Shown here: positions 23,371 through 33,670 of the stretch, piece after piece
How positions within the stretch are numbered: the stretch's first letter is position 1
Layout of the letters: each line of letters begins with the position of its first letter
From: Methylomarinovum tepidoasis
Lineage (GTDB): Bacteria; Pseudomonadota; Gammaproteobacteria; Methylococcales; Methylothermaceae
NCBI RefSeq assembly: GCF_030294985.1
Contig: NZ_AP024718.1
Span: forward strand, 1,999,001-2,063,000
Length of the DNA stretch: 64,000 bases
Direction of reading: 5' to 3'
Notes under the pieces: generated by a model
The model's database searches: none
The model's input: the letters and a program-made list of their open reading frames with translations, nothing else
Told to the model about the DNA's origin: nothing
Made by a program: the position numbers and the translations under genes

Positions 23371-24041
23371 TCGAACTCGAGGACGTCTGGCGCATCTATC
23401 AGGTGGGCGGTCAGCCGGTGTACGCCCTGCGCGGGATCGACCTCAAGGTCGAGGCCGGGGAGTACCTCAGCGTCATGGGGCCTTCCGGTTCCGGCAAAAG
23501 CACCCTGCTCCACATTCTCGGCCTGCTCGACCGGCCCAGCCGCGGCAGCTATCGCCTCGACGGCATCGAAACCACCCGGCTGGACGAGGAGTCCCGCGCC
23601 AGACTGCGCCAGCAGCGGATCGGCTTCGTGTTCCAGGTATTTCATCTGATTCCCCGCCTGACGGCGCGGGAGAACATCGAGCTGCCGCTGATGCTGGCCG
23701 GCATCGCCCCGGCCGCAAGGCGGCGGCGGGTGCAACGGCTGCTCCAAACCTTCGCCCTGGAAGACCGGGCCCTACACCTGCCCTCAGAGCTTTCCGGAGG
23801 CCAGCGCCAACGGGTGGCCATCGCCCGGGCCGTGGCCATGGAACCGGACCTCATTCTGGCCGACGAGCCTACCGGCAATCTCGACCGCAAAACCGGGCTG
23901 GAGGTCATGGAAGTCCTGGAGGCGCTCAACCGCCGGGGCCTGACGCTGATCCTGGTCACCCACGACCTAGAACTGGGGCGGCTGGCTCCGCGGCGGCTGG
24001 AAATGCGCGACGGAGCGATCGTCCGGGAGACCCGGGGATGA
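23367..24041 (+). CDS. ABC exporter ATPase, MacB/LolD type
   Basis: The nucleotide-binding subunit, 224 residues, of a MacB/LolD-class (type VII) mechanotransmission exporter. Walker A is GPSGSGKST (about 37-45), the Q-loop is FVFQVFHLIPRLTARENIELPL, the signature is LSGGQRQRVAIARA, Walker B is ILADEPTGNLD and the H-loop is LVTHD. Here the ATPase is a separate polypeptide, whereas MacB is a fusion. It overlaps the adaptor by 4 bases and the first permease as ATGA (24038-24041). Confidence 0.93.
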   Translation: MIELEDVWRIYQVGGQPVYALRGIDLKVEAGEYLSVMGPSGSGKSTLLHILGLLDRPSRGSYRLDGIETTRLDEESRARLRQQRIGFVFQVFHLIPRLTARENIELPLMLAGIAPAARRRRVQRLLQTFALEDRALHLPSELSGGQRQRVAIARAVAMEPDLILADEPTGNLDRKTGLEVMEVLEALNRRGLTLILVTHDLELGRLAPRRLEMRDGAIVRETRG

Positions 24042-25243
24042 GGGCCGCCGACCGCTTCCGCTTCGCCCTGGGGGCCCTTGCCGCTTACCCGGTACGCACC
24101 GGGCTCACCCTGCTGGCGATGGCGGTGGCCACCGCCGCGGTCGTCGTCCTCACTGGCCTAGGGGACAGCGCCCGCCGTTACGTGGTGGATCAGTTCGCCG
24201 GTCTCGGCACCCACCTGCTGATCGTCCTTCCCGGCCGCAACGAGACCCGCGGCGGGCCGCCGCCCCTGCTGGGAGAGGTGCCCCGCGACCTGACGCTGGA
24301 CGATGCCCTGGCGCTGCAGCGCAGCCGGGCGGTGGCGCGCGTCGCCCCCGTGGTCGTCGGCCAGGCGCCGGTGGCCCACGGGGGACGCCTGCGCGATGCC
24401 AACATCATCGGCACCACGGCCGAATTCGCCGTGGTCCGCAACCTGAAACTGGCCGCCGGCCGCTTTCTTCCCGCCGAAGACCCCCACCGCGGCCGACCGG
24501 TGGCCGTGCTGGGGCGGACCCTGAAACGGGCGCTGTTCGGCAGCACCCCGGCCCTGGGACGCTGGATCCGCATCGGCGACCGCCGCTTCCGGGTCATCGG
24601 CCTGCTGGAAAGCACCGGCCACGCCTTCGGCCAGGAACTGGACGAGATCGCCATCGTCCCGGTGGCCTCGGCCCAGAAGCTGTTCAACACCGCCGGGCTG
24701 TTCCGGGTCGTGGTCCAGTCCCGCAGCCGCAAGGCCATCGCCACCGCCAAAAGAGACATAGAGGCCATCCTCGCCGCCCGCCACGAGGGCGAACGGGACG
24801 TCACCGTCCTCACCCAGGACGCCCTGCTGGCCGCCTTCGACCGCATCCTCCGCAGCCTGACCCTGGCGGTGGCCGGCATCGCCGCCATTTCCCTGGCGGT
24901 GGCCGGTATCCTGATCATGAACGTGATGCTGGTGGCGGTCAGCCAGCGCACCCCGGAGATCGGCCTGCTACGGGCCCTGGGGGCCTCCACCGCCGAAGTG
25001 ACGCGCCTGTTCCTCACCGAGGCCCTGGGGCTGGCCCTGCTCGGCGCCCTCCTGGGGCTGCTCCTGGCCTTTCTGGGCCTCGCACTCCTGAACCACCTCT
25101 GGCCCGGCATCGGTTTCCGTCCCGCCCCCTGGTCGCTGCCGGTCGCGGCCGGCGTCGCGCTGGTCACCGGAAGCGTGTTCGGCCTGCTGCCGGCGCGCAG
25201 GGCGGCGCGGCTGGACCCGGTCGCCGCCCTCCAGCCCCGCTGA
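24038..25243 (+). CDS. FtsX-like ABC permease, first of two
   Basis: A 401-residue permease of the MacB/FtsX family. One N-terminal membrane helix (about 20-42) precedes a periplasmic MacB-type core domain (about 45-265), then three C-terminal helices with ISLAVAGILIMNVMLVAVSQRTPEIGLLRALGAS, the coupling segment to the ATPase, and a terminal ARRAARLDPVAALQPR, both typical. The ATG overlaps the ATPase stop as ATGA, which selects this start. The next permease begins 1 base after its stop. The two permeases probably form a heterodimer. Confidence 0.9.
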   Translation: MRAADRFRFALGALAAYPVRTGLTLLAMAVATAAVVVLTGLGDSARRYVVDQFAGLGTHLLIVLPGRNETRGGPPPLLGEVPRDLTLDDALALQRSRAVARVAPVVVGQAPVAHGGRLRDANIIGTTAEFAVVRNLKLAAGRFLPAEDPHRGRPVAVLGRTLKRALFGSTPALGRWIRIGDRRFRVIGLLESTGHAFGQELDEIAIVPVASAQKLFNTAGLFRVVVQSRSRKAIATAKRDIEAILAARHEGERDVTVLTQDALLAAFDRILRSLTLAVAGIAAISLAVAGILIMNVMLVAVSQRTPEIGLLRALGASTAEVTRLFLTEALGLALLGALLGLLLAFLGLALLNHLWPGIGFRPAPWSLPVAAGVALVTGSVFGLLPARRAARLDPVAALQPR

Positions 25244-25244
25244 C

Positions 25245-26432
25245 ATGCGCCCGGCCGACTACCTCCGCCTGATTCTCGGCACCCTGCGGGCCTATGGAAG
25301 CCGCAGTCTGCTCACCCTCAGCGGCATCGCCATCGGCATCGCCGCGGTGATACTGCTGACCGCCATCGGCGGCGGGGTGCAGCGCTTCGTCCTGGCGCAG
25401 TTCACCCAGTTCGGCACCCACCTGATCGCCGTCACCCCCGGCAAGAGCCAGACCTTCGGCCTGTCCGGGGCGCTGATCGGCACCGTCCGCCCCCTGACGG
25501 TGGAAGATGCCGAGGCGCTGCGCCGCCTGCCCCTGATCGAGGGGGTGGTGCCGATGGTGATGGGCAACGTGGAGGTAGAGGCCGCAGGCCGGAGCCGGCG
25601 CACCACCCTGTTCGGCGTCGGTCCCGACCTGCCCAGGGTGTGGCGCCTGCCGGTGGCCGCCGGGCGTTTCTTCCCGCCCGGCAACCGTCCCCTGGCGGCC
25701 CTGGGGGCCACGGTGCGGCGGGCGTTGTTCGGCGGCCGCCCGGCGCTGGGCAGGCGGCTGCGCATCGGCGGCGAAAGCTACCGCATCACCGCGGTCATGC
25801 AGCCCAAGGGCAAGATGCTGGGCTTCGATCTCGACGACGCCGTCTATGTGCCGGTGCGCCGGGCCCTGGCCCTGTTCGACCGCGAGGGACTGATGGAGAT
25901 CGACCTCCTCTACCGCAGCGACGCCGACGTCCACCGGGTGGTGGAACGGGTGCGGCGCCTGCTGATTCAACGCCACGGCCGCGAGGACTTCACCCTCATC
26001 ACCCAGGACCAGATGCTCGAGACTCTCGGCTCGGTGCTGGAGGTCCTGACCTTGGCGGTGGCTGCCCTGGGCGGGGTTTCCCTGCTCGTGGGCGGCATCG
26101 GCATTCTCACCCTGCAGACAGTGGCGGTGGCGGAGCGCCGGGCCGAGATCGGCCTGCTGCGGGCCCTGGGGGCGAGGCAGCGGCAGGTGCTGCTGCTGTT
26201 CCTGGGGGAAGCCCTGGCCTTGGCGCTGGCCGGCGCCCTCCTGGGACTGCTGGCCGGCTTGGCGGGCGCCGGGCTGATCGCCTGGCAGGTGGCGGAAATT
26301 CCGGCGCGGATCGACTGGCGCTATGCCCTGGCCGCCCTGGGGCTGGCCGGAAGCGTCGGGGTAGCCGCCGGCACGATCCCGGCCTGGCAGGCGACCCGGG
26401 TCGATCCGGTCACCAGCCTGCGGGGGGAGTGA
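25245..26432 (+). CDS. FtsX-like ABC permease, second of two
   Basis: A 395-residue paralogue of the preceding permease with the same layout: first helix with SLLTLSGIAIGIAAVILLTAIG, periplasmic domain to about residue 265, and three C-terminal helices including VSLLVGGIGILTLQTVAVAERRAEIGLLRALGARQ and ending ATRVDPVTSLRGE. Having two different permeases instead of one MacB homodimer implies an asymmetric exporter. The substrate is unknown; the system could release lipoproteins, peptides or antibiotics. The hybrid kinase gene starts 45 bases downstream. Confidence 0.9.
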   Translation: MRPADYLRLILGTLRAYGSRSLLTLSGIAIGIAAVILLTAIGGGVQRFVLAQFTQFGTHLIAVTPGKSQTFGLSGALIGTVRPLTVEDAEALRRLPLIEGVVPMVMGNVEVEAAGRSRRTTLFGVGPDLPRVWRLPVAAGRFFPPGNRPLAALGATVRRALFGGRPALGRRLRIGGESYRITAVMQPKGKMLGFDLDDAVYVPVRRALALFDREGLMEIDLLYRSDADVHRVVERVRRLLIQRHGREDFTLITQDQMLETLGSVLEVLTLAVAALGGVSLLVGGIGILTLQTVAVAERRAEIGLLRALGARQRQVLLLFLGEALALALAGALLGLLAGLAGAGLIAWQVAEIPARIDWRYALAALGLAGSVGVAAGTIPAWQATRVDPVTSLRGE

Positions 26433-26477
26433 ATTTGGACTACGCTTTGAGGGTGACGTCATCCAACATCGGGAACC

Positions 26478-29291
26478 ATGAACGAAACCCGCTTCAAAAC
26501 CGCTTTGGACGCCAGTACCGAGATGGTGCTGATCACCGACGCCGAAGGCCGCATCACCTACGCCAACCCAGCCCTGTGCCGCTTCAGCGGCTATTCCCCG
26601 GCGGAACTGGAAGGCCAAAGCCCGGCAAAGCTGGATTCCCCCAGGGCCGATCCGACCCTGCTTACGGCAATGAACCGCCAGCTGGCCGTAGGTCAGCCTT
26701 GGTCCGGCCGCCTATTGCAACACCGCAAGAGCGGTAGTGATTACTGGGCTGAGGTCAGTATCACGCCCATCATCAAGGATGATCGCCTTTGCGGCTACGT
26801 CCAGATCCAGCGCGACATCAGCACCCAGATCGAGAGGGAACGGCAGCTGGCGATGGAACAGGCCGATACCAAGGCGCGCCTGCGCATCGCCGAAATCCTC
26901 GCCGGACCGGAACCTGTGGAAGACCGGATCCACCAGGTGCTGGAGACGCTTTTCGACCTGCCGGAATTGGACCTGCAGCGCAAGGGCGGGCTGTTTCGCA
27001 AAGGTGACAAATGTCTGGAGATGTTTGTGCTCCACGGCCGGTTCTCGGAGGAATTCCACCGCCGCGAGCGCTGTATACCCCTAGGGGCCTGCCTGTGTGG
27101 ACGAGCGGCGCTGGCCGGCGAGTTGCTGATCTCCGACGACTGCTTCTGCGACCCGCGCCACGAACACCGCTTCGAAGACATGACGCCCCACGGCCACTAC
27201 ATCGTTCCGCTGGTGCACGAGAACGAGATCCTGGGCGTCTTGTTTCTCTACACCGATCCCCATCCTGATCGCAACCCGGCGCGGCTGGCGACACTGCGCC
27301 AAGTGGGGGAGATGCTGGCCCTGGCACTGCTGCAGGAGGAAACCCGCCAAGCCATGGAAGCCACCAAGCAGAAGGCCCTGGCCCTGGCCGAGGCCAAAAG
27401 CGCTTTTCTGGCCAACATGAGCCACGAGATTCGTACCCCCATGAACGGCGTGCTGGGCATGCTCGACCTGCTGCGCGACACCTCCCTGGACGCCGAGCAG
27501 CGGGAACTGGTGAACACCTGCGCCTCTTCCGCCGAGGCATTGCTGGAGGTCCTCAACGACATCCTCGACTTCTCCAAGCTGGAAGCCGGCAAACTGGAGA
27601 TCGAACGCATTCCCTTCAACCTGGTGGAACTGGCGGAGGAAACCTGCGCCCTTTTGGCCTCGCGCGCCCACGCCAAAGGGCTGGAACTCAATCTGTTCGT
27701 CCCCCCCAAGCTGACTTCCCGGTGCCTGGGCGATCCCACCCGTATCCGCCAGGTGCTCACCAATCTGGTGGGCAACGCGGTCAAGTTCACCGAACAGGGC
27801 GAGGTAACCGTGACCCTCAAACCCCAGGAGGACGGGCGGCTGCGCTTCGAGGTCCGCGACACCGGCATCGGCATGACGCCGGAGGTTCGCGAGCGGCTGT
27901 TCCAGCCCTTCACCCAGGCCGACGCCTCCACCACCCGCCGCTTCGGCGGCACCGGCCTGGGGCTGACCATCAGCAAGCAGCTGGTGGAAAAGATGGGCGG
28001 AGAGATCGGCGTAGAAAGCGAACCCGACCGCGGTAGCACCTTCTGGTTCACCCTGCCGCTGCCCCCGGCCACCGACACCGCCCCAGCGCCGCTCACTACG
28101 GCAGAACTGGCGGGAAAGCACGCCCTGATCGTGGACGACAACGCCACCAACCGCAGAATCGTCGCCAGTTACCTGGAGCACTTCGGCATGACCTCTGCCA
28201 CCGCCGAGGACGGCCGTCAGGGACTGGCGATTCTGAAACAGCATCCTGAGGGCTTCGACCTCGTCATCCTCGACATGCACATGCCCAACCTGGACGGCGC
28301 CGGGCTGGCCGCCGCCATGCAAGCCGATCCCCGCCTGGCGGCCATTCCCAGGGTGCTGCTGTCCTCGGGCACGACCCTGAACGAAGACGAGCGCCGCTGC
28401 CTCGGCATCCGCCACTGCCTGCTCAAACCGGTGCGCCAGGACGCCCTGCGCCGGCTGTTGTGCGACACTCTGGCGGCCATGCCGGTGACCGAGACGGCGG
28501 TGGCCGCGCCCCCACCAGTCCCGGACCGTCCCTGGGCGGGCAAGCGCGTCCTGGTGGCCGAGGACAACCCGGTCAACGCCAAGCTGATCGACCGCCTGCT
28601 GGGGAAACTAGCGCTGGAGGCCAAAATCGTCGAAAATGGCCGTTTAGCCCTGGAAACCCTGGAACGGGAAACCTTCGACCTGGTGCTGATGGACTGTCAG
28701 ATGCCGGAAATGGACGGCTACGAGGCCACCCGCAGGCTCCGGACCTGGGAAAACGGCCGCTCCCGCCTACCGGTGGTCGCCCTCACCGCCCACGCCGGCG
28801 AAGGCGAGCGGGAAAAGTGCCTGGCGGCAGGGATGGACGACTATCTCAGCAAACCGCTGCGCCGCCCTGAGCTCGAGGCCGTGCTCGAACGTTATCTGGG
28901 CGATGAGAGCGAACCTGAAACCGATACCCGACCGGAGGCTGAAACCCCGGCCCCCGCCCTGTGGGACCGCGAGGCCAGCCTGGCTCAGCTGGATGGTGAC
29001 GAGGAACTGCTGCAGGACATGATCGCCCTGTTCCTGGACGACGCCCCAGTCCGTCTGGATGCACTGGCGGCGGCGGCTTCCGCCGGCGACTGCCAGCAAA
29101 TCGCCGAGGCGACCCACGCCCTCAAGGGCATGGCCGGCCATTTCCATGCCGAGACCTTGCGACAGCAGGCCGCCGCCCTGGAACGGGCCGCCCGTGAGGG
29201 GCATTTCGAGGCTACGGCGGTCGCTGCTCTGACCGCAACCACGCGCCAGGTCATGAAAGCACTCGCAGCGGAAACCGCGCATGTCGATTGA
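26478..29291 (+). CDS. Hybrid sensor histidine kinase (PAS-GAF-HisKA-HATPase-REC-REC-Hpt)
   Basis: A soluble 937-residue hybrid kinase with a complete internal phosphorelay. PAS/PAC lies at about 5-120 ([26 protein letters not shown]) and a GAF domain at about 153-290 with [13 protein letters not shown]. HisKA has the phosphoacceptor H316 in [18 protein letters not shown]; HATPase_c (about 418-535) has DTGIGMT and [14 protein letters not shown]. Two receivers follow, with phospho-Asp D599 (VILDMHMP) and D739 ([11 protein letters not shown]), then an Hpt domain with H880 ([12 protein letters not shown]). There are no membrane helices, so it senses a cytoplasmic cue. It overlaps the following HDOD-REC-GGDEF gene by 11 bases, its likely output partner. 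Confidence 0.94.
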   Translation: MNETRFKTALDASTEMVLITDAEGRITYANPALCRFSGYSPAELEGQSPAKLDSPRADPTLLTAMNRQLAVGQPWSGRLLQHRKSGSDYWAEVSITPIIKDDRLCGYVQIQRDISTQIERERQLAMEQADTKARLRIAEILAGPEPVEDRIHQVLETLFDLPELDLQRKGGLFRKGDKCLEMFVLHGRFSEEFHRRERCIPLGACLCGRAALAGELLISDDCFCDPRHEHRFEDMTPHGHYIVPLVHENEILGVLFLYTDPHPDRNPARLATLRQVGEMLALALLQEETRQAMEATKQKALALAEAKSAFLANMSHEIRTPMNGVLGMLDLLRDTSLDAEQRELVNTCASSAEALLEVLNDILDFSKLEAGKLEIERIPFNLVELAEETCALLASRAHAKGLELNLFVPPKLTSRCLGDPTRIRQVLTNLVGNAVKFTEQGEVTVTLKPQEDGRLRFEVRDTGIGMTPEVRERLFQPFTQADASTTRRFGGTGLGLTISKQLVEKMGGEIGVESEPDRGSTFWFTLPLPPATDTAPAPLTTAELAGKHALIVDDNATNRRIVASYLEHFGMTSATAEDGRQGLAILKQHPEGFDLVILDMHMPNLDGAGLAAAMQADPRLAAIPRVLLSSGTTLNEDERRCLGIRHCLLKPVRQDALRRLLCDTLAAMPVTETAVAAPPPVPDRPWAGKRVLVAEDNPVNAKLIDRLLGKLALEAKIVENGRLALETLERETFDLVLMDCQMPEMDGYEATRRLRTWENGRSRLPVVALTAHAGEGEREKCLAAGMDDYLSKPLRRPELEAVLERYLGDESEPETDTRPEAETPAPALWDREASLAQLDGDEELLQDMIALFLDDAPVRLDALAAAASAGDCQQIAEATHALKGMAGHFHAETLRQQAAALERAAREGHFEATAVAALTATTRQVMKALAAETAHVD

Positions 29292-31140
29292 ATTCGATTT
29301 CGAGGAGCTGAAAGCGGCCGACCGCCTGCCTTCTCCGCCTGGGGTAGCGTTGTCCATCCTCCAGTTGGTGGAACGGGAGGACGCCGACCTGGACGAGCTG
29401 GCCAATCTGGTGCAGGCCGACCCGGCCCTCAGCGCCCGCCTGCTCAAGTTTGCCAACTCGCCGCTCGTCGCCCCGGTCCGCCCTATCGTCGCAGTCAAGG
29501 AAGCGGTCGCCCGCATCGGTATGAACGGCGTCCGCAACCTGGTGCTGGGGCTGTCGCTGGTGGGCCACTACCGCACCGGCGAGTGCGAGGGGTTCGATTA
29601 TCCCCGTTTCTGGGCAGGTTCCCTGGCCCAGGGTGTGGCTGCTGCCCTGCTGGTAAAGCACTGGCGCCTCGCCGCCCCGGAAGAATGCTTCACCGTGGGG
29701 CTTCTGGCTGACATCGGCCGCCTGGCTCTGGCTACCGCCTGGCCTGGGGAATACGCCGACTGTCTGCGTCAGGCCGGCGAGCGCAACCTGACCGAACTGG
29801 AGCGGGAGCGCTTCACCATCGACCACCGCACCCTGACGGGGCTGCTGCTCCATGACTGGCGTCTGCCGACGGTCTTCATCGAGGCCCTGCAGCACAGCCA
29901 CAAGCCTCCGCCGCAGCCGGGCGATCGCCCCGCCCGGCTGGCCTGGGTCTTCGCCCTGTCCCGGCTGGTGCAGCGCTGGTGCCTGGCGGAGCCGGAAGCC
30001 AGGCCGGAAATCCAGGCCGCCCTGGAAAAACCCCTTCAACGCGCCCTGCCCGAACTGGAGATAGAAGAATTCCTGTCCCAGAACGAAACCGAATGGCATG
30101 CCTGGGGCAAGTTGATCGAAATTCCCACCCGCTTTCCCAAAAAGTCGAAACCGGCTGGCAAACGCAATCCCGCCACACACGCGAAAGAAGAACTGCCGGG
30201 TTTGAAGATTCTGCTGGTGGACGACGACGCCATGCTACTGCTGCGCCTGGGCAAACAGCTCAAACAGGCCGGCCACCAGGTGGAAACGGTCAAAGACGGC
30301 AAGGCAGCGCTGAAGAAGATCCTGGAATCTCCGCCGCAGCTGCTTATCACCGACTGGCACATGCAGCCTATGGACGGCCTGACCTTGTGCCGCACCCTGC
30401 GCGATTCCCCCCTGGGGGAATCGATCTATCTCATCATGCTCACCGCCAGCGAAACCGAAGACGATCTGGTGCGTGCCTTCGATGCCGGTATCGACGATTA
30501 CGTCACCAAGCCGGTATCGCTGCGGGTACTGTTGGCCCGCATCAAAAGCGCCCAGCGCATCGTCTCCCTGCAGATGGCCTTGGCAAAGGAACATGCCGCC
30601 TTGGAACAGCGGGCCAAGGAGTTGGAACTGCTCAATCGCAAGCTGGAGCAGCTGGCCCATACCGACGTCCTCACGGGACTTCCCAACCGCCGCTACGCTA
30701 TCGAACGCCTGAACCAAGAGCTGGCCGAAAGCCGGCGCAGCGGTCGCCCCGTGAGCGTAATGATCCTGGATCTCGACCACTTCAAACGCATCAACGACAC
30801 CCTGGGTCACGAGGCCGGCGACCGGGTCCTGGTCCACGCCGCCCGTATTCTGCGGGAGACGCTGCGCAGCTGCGACGTGGCTTGCCGCTTCGGCGGCGAG
30901 GAATTCCTCGTCATCGCCCCCGACACCGATTCCCACGACGGCAAACAGCTGGCCGAGCGTCTCTGCCGGGCCATCGCCGCCAACCAGCCGGAACTGCCCC
31001 TGCCCGCCCCTTTGACCGTCAGCATCGGCCTAGCCACCGCCTCCCCGGACGAAGACCCCAAGACGTTGATCCACCACGCCGACAAGGCCCTGTACCACAG
31101 CAAGGAACAGGGCCGCAACCGGGTCACGGCCGCCGCTTGA
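29281..31140 (+). CDS. HDOD-REC-GGDEF response regulator (diguanylate cyclase)
   Basis: A 619-residue regulator. The N-terminal HDOD domain (about 10-215: LPSPPGVALSILQLVER, ADPALSARLLKFANSP, GLLADIGRLALATAWP) is followed by a receiver with phospho-Asp D358 (LLITDWHMQPMDG) and a GGDEF domain with GGEEF at 538-542. An RSCD inhibitory site lies five residues before the signature, so product inhibition by c-di-GMP is expected. The receiver is the obvious target of the Hpt domain of the overlapping upstream kinase. HDOD joined to REC and GGDEF in one chain is uncommon. Confidence 0.93.
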   Translation: MSIEFDFEELKAADRLPSPPGVALSILQLVEREDADLDELANLVQADPALSARLLKFANSPLVAPVRPIVAVKEAVARIGMNGVRNLVLGLSLVGHYRTGECEGFDYPRFWAGSLAQGVAAALLVKHWRLAAPEECFTVGLLADIGRLALATAWPGEYADCLRQAGERNLTELERERFTIDHRTLTGLLLHDWRLPTVFIEALQHSHKPPPQPGDRPARLAWVFALSRLVQRWCLAEPEARPEIQAALEKPLQRALPELEIEEFLSQNETEWHAWGKLIEIPTRFPKKSKPAGKRNPATHAKEELPGLKILLVDDDAMLLLRLGKQLKQAGHQVETVKDGKAALKKILESPPQLLITDWHMQPMDGLTLCRTLRDSPLGESIYLIMLTASETEDDLVRAFDAGIDDYVTKPVSLRVLLARIKSAQRIVSLQMALAKEHAALEQRAKELELLNRKLEQLAHTDVLTGLPNRRYAIERLNQELAESRRSGRPVSVMILDLDHFKRINDTLGHEAGDRVLVHAARILRETLRSCDVACRFGGEEFLVIAPDTDSHDGKQLAERLCRAIAANQPELPLPAPLTVSIGLATASPDEDPKTLIHHADKALYHSKEQGRNRVTAAA

Positions 31141-31154
31141 CACCCGGACATCGT

Positions 31155-31211
31155 GGAGGAAGTCGAGGCGGGGGCTGCTGGCGACCAGGGACGGCCGCCC
31201 CGACCTCCTCC
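31155..31211. repeat. Imperfect palindrome, possible decayed repeat copy
   Basis: A 17-base inverted repeat with two mismatches (GGAGGAAGTCGAGGCGG at 31155-31171 against CCGCCCCGACCTCCTCC at 31195-31211) encloses GACCAGGGACGGCC, which shares CCAGGGACGG with the core of the copy at 21393-21483. It lies just after the HDOD-REC-GGDEF stop and before the pnp terminator, at a convergent border like two of the other copies. Membership in the family is tentative. Confidence 0.45.
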
Positions 31212-31229
31212 GTACCGTCCATCTGACAC

Positions 31230-31261
31230 AAAAAAGGCGGCAGATCCGCAGATCCACCGCC
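31230..31261 (-). terminator. Rho-independent terminator of pnp
   Basis: Read on the minus strand, a stem (GGCGGTGGATC...GATCTGCCGCC, 31236-31261) with a short loop is followed by a run of six T. It lies 34 bases after the pnp stop, at the end of the rimP-to-pnp operon. Confidence 0.85.
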
Positions 31262-31294
31262 CCTTTCAGTGCACTGGTTTCGTTTCGCAGGCGA

Positions 31295-33385
31295 TCAGTG
31301 CTTTTTCGGCTGGGGCACACCCTTCATGGACAGGCGTACCCGGCCCTGACGGTCGATTTCCAGCACCTTGACCCGGACCACGTCGCCTTCCTTGAGCACG
31401 TCGCGGACGTTCTCCAGCCGTCCCTCGGTGATCTGGGAAATGTGCAGCAGACCGTCGCGTCCCGGCAGGATGTTGACGAAAGCGCCGAAATCCATGATGC
31501 GAACCACCTTGCCCTCGTACACCTTGCCCACCTCGACGTCGGCGACGATCTCCTCGATGCGGCGGCGGGCCTCCTGACCGGCCTGCTTGTCCACCGAGGC
31601 GATCTTGACCACCCCGTCGTCACTGATGTCGATGCTGACGCCGGTCTCGTCGGTGATGCTCCGGATGGTAGCCCCGCCCTTGCCGATGACGTCGCGGATC
31701 TTGCTCGGATCGATGCGGAACGAGGTGATCCTGGGGGCGTAGTCGGACATCTCCGCCCGCGGCTTGGCCAGCACGTCGTTCATTTTGTCGAGGATGTGGA
31801 AGCGGCCGCGCTTGGCCTGCTCCAGGGCCTTGCCCATGATCTCAGGCGTGATGCCCTCGATCTTGATGTCCATCTGCAGGGCGGTGACCCCATCGGCGGT
31901 GCCGGCAACCTTGAAGTCCATGTCGCCGAGATGATCCTCGTCGCCCATGATGTCGGACAGCACGGCATAGCGGCCGTCTTCCTTGATCAGGCCCATGGCG
32001 ATGCCGGCTACCGGCGCTTTGATCGGCACCCCGGCATCCATCAACGCCAGGCTGGTGCCGCAGACGCTGGCCATGGAGCTGGAACCGTTGGACTCGGTGA
32101 TCTCCGACACCACCCGGATCACGTAGGGGAATTCCTCCTCCTTGGGCATCACCGCCTGGATGGCGCGCTTGGCCAGCTTGCCGTGGCCTATCTCACGGCG
32201 CTTGGGCGAGCCCACGAAGCCCACCTCCCCGACGCAGAAGGGTGGGAAGTTGTAGTGGAGCATGAAGGACTCGAAGTATTCCCCTTCGATGGCGTCGATC
32301 AGCTGGGCGTCACGGCCGGTGCCCAGGGTGGCGATCACCAGGGCCTGGGTCTCACCGCGGGTGAACAGCGCCGAGCCGTGGGTACGCGGCAGCACGCTGG
32401 TGCGGATGTGGATCGGGCGGATGTCCTCCAAGCCGCGGCCGTCGATACGGACCCGATCCTGCAGGATCCGGCTGCGCACCAGCTTCTTCTCCAGCTTCTC
32501 CAGGGCTTCCTTGACCGCCGCCGGCTCGAAACGCCCGTCTTCCGTCAGAGTCTCGACCACCGCCTTGCGGATCTCCTTGAGCTTGAGAGAACGTTCCTTC
32601 TTGGGACGGATCTGGTAGGCCACCAGCAGGGCGTCCCTGGCATGGGATTCCACCAGGGCCTCGAGCTCGGGGTTGGGCTGTGGGGCATGCCATTCCCAAG
32701 GCTCGGGCTGGACCATTTCCACCAGCTCCTTGATAGCGCCGATCACCGCCTGCATCTGTTCGTGGCCGTAGAGGACCGCGCCGAGCATGACGTCTTCCGG
32801 CAGCTCTCTGGCTTCCGACTCCACCATCAGCACGGCGTTCTCGGTCCCGGCCACCACCAGATCGAGCTGGGAGTCGTCCAGCTGGGTCAAGGTGGGATTG
32901 AGCAGGTACTGACCGTCCTTGTAGCCGATCCGGGCGGCGCCGATGGGACCGTGGAACGGCAGGCCGGAAATGGCCAGAGCCGCCGAAGCGCCGATCAGGG
33001 CCGGAATGTCGCCGTCCACCTCGGGATTGGAGGACAGTACCGTGGCGATAACCTGGACCTCGTTGTGGAAACCGTCGGGAAACAGGGGCCGGATCGGACG
33101 GTCGATGAGACGCGAGGTCAGGGTTTCCTTCTCGGAAGGGCGGCCCTCGCGCTTGAAAAAGCCGCCGGGGATGCGGCCGGCGGCATAGGCTTTTTCCTGA
33201 TAGTTGACGGTCAGGGGGAAGAAATCGGTGCCGGGGGCCGCCTCTCGGCTGCCCACCGCGGTCACCAGGACGACGGTGCCGTCCATGTTGACCAGGACCG
33301 CGCCGTCGGCCTGACGGGCGATCTCGCCGGTTTCCATGACGACGGTGCGGTCACCGTACTGGAATTCTTTACGAATCGGTTTCAT
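31295..33385 (-). CDS. pnp: Polyribonucleotide nucleotidyltransferase (PNPase)
   Basis: A 3'-5' phosphorolytic exoribonuclease and degradosome component. The 696-residue protein carries two RNase PH domains ([33 protein letters not shown] in the first; [29 protein letters not shown] in the second), then a KH domain ([20 protein letters not shown]) and an S1 domain ([31 protein letters not shown]). Length and order are standard. It starts 5 bases after rpsO, so the long leader hairpin seen upstream of pnp in some enterobacteria is absent. A clear terminator follows. Confidence 0.97.
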   Translation of the reverse strand: MKPIRKEFQYGDRTVVMETGEIARQADGAVLVNMDGTVVLVTAVGSREAAPGTDFFPLTVNYQEKAYAAGRIPGGFFKREGRPSEKETLTSRLIDRPIRPLFPDGFHNEVQVIATVLSSNPEVDGDIPALIGASAALAISGLPFHGPIGAARIGYKDGQYLLNPTLTQLDDSQLDLVVAGTENAVLMVESEARELPEDVMLGAVLYGHEQMQAVIGAIKELVEMVQPEPWEWHAPQPNPELEALVESHARDALLVAYQIRPKKERSLKLKEIRKAVVETLTEDGRFEPAAVKEALEKLEKKLVRSRILQDRVRIDGRGLEDIRPIHIRTSVLPRTHGSALFTRGETQALVIATLGTGRDAQLIDAIEGEYFESFMLHYNFPPFCVGEVGFVGSPKRREIGHGKLAKRAIQAVMPKEEEFPYVIRVVSEITESNGSSSMASVCGTSLALMDAGVPIKAPVAGIAMGLIKEDGRYAVLSDIMGDEDHLGDMDFKVAGTADGVTALQMDIKIEGITPEIMGKALEQAKRGRFHILDKMNDVLAKPRAEMSDYAPRITSFRIDPSKIRDVIGKGGATIRSITDETGVSIDISDDGVVKIASVDKQAGQEARRRIEEIVADVEVGKVYEGKVVRIMDFGAFVNILPGRDGLLHISQITEGRLENVRDVLKEGDVVRVKVLEIDRQGRVRLSMKGVPQPKKH

Positions 33386-33390
33386 AAGCC

Positions 33391-33660
33391 TTACTTACGT
33401 AGTCCCAGGCGCTCGATGAGCGAGCGGTAACGCTCGATATCCTTGCGCTTGAGATAGTTCAACAGTTTGCGGCGCTGATTGACCAGACGCAGCAGACCAC
33501 GGCGCGAGTGGACGTCTTTCTTGTGCTGCTGGAAGTGGGGAGTCAGCTGGTTGATGCGGGCGGTCAGCAGCGCCACCTGCACTTCCGGGGAGCCGGTATC
33601 CCCTTCGCTGCGTTGGTATTCCTGCATGATCTTGCGCTTTTCTTCAGCGGTCAACGGCAT
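33391..33660 (-). CDS. rpsO: 30S ribosomal protein S15
   Basis: S15 binds 16S rRNA early in 30S assembly. The 89-residue product is exactly the usual length: [32 protein letters not shown] ... [44 protein letters not shown]. The ATG at 33660 is the conserved start; the open frame upstream is truB/intergenic sequence. rpsO-pnp adjacency is conserved across bacteria. It lies 10 bases after truB. Confidence 0.98.
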   Translation of the reverse strand: MPLTAEEKRKIMQEYQRSEGDTGSPEVQVALLTARINQLTPHFQQHKKDVHSRRGLLRLVNQRRKLLNYLKRKDIERYRSLIERLGLRK

Positions 33661-33670
33661 GATTTCACTC

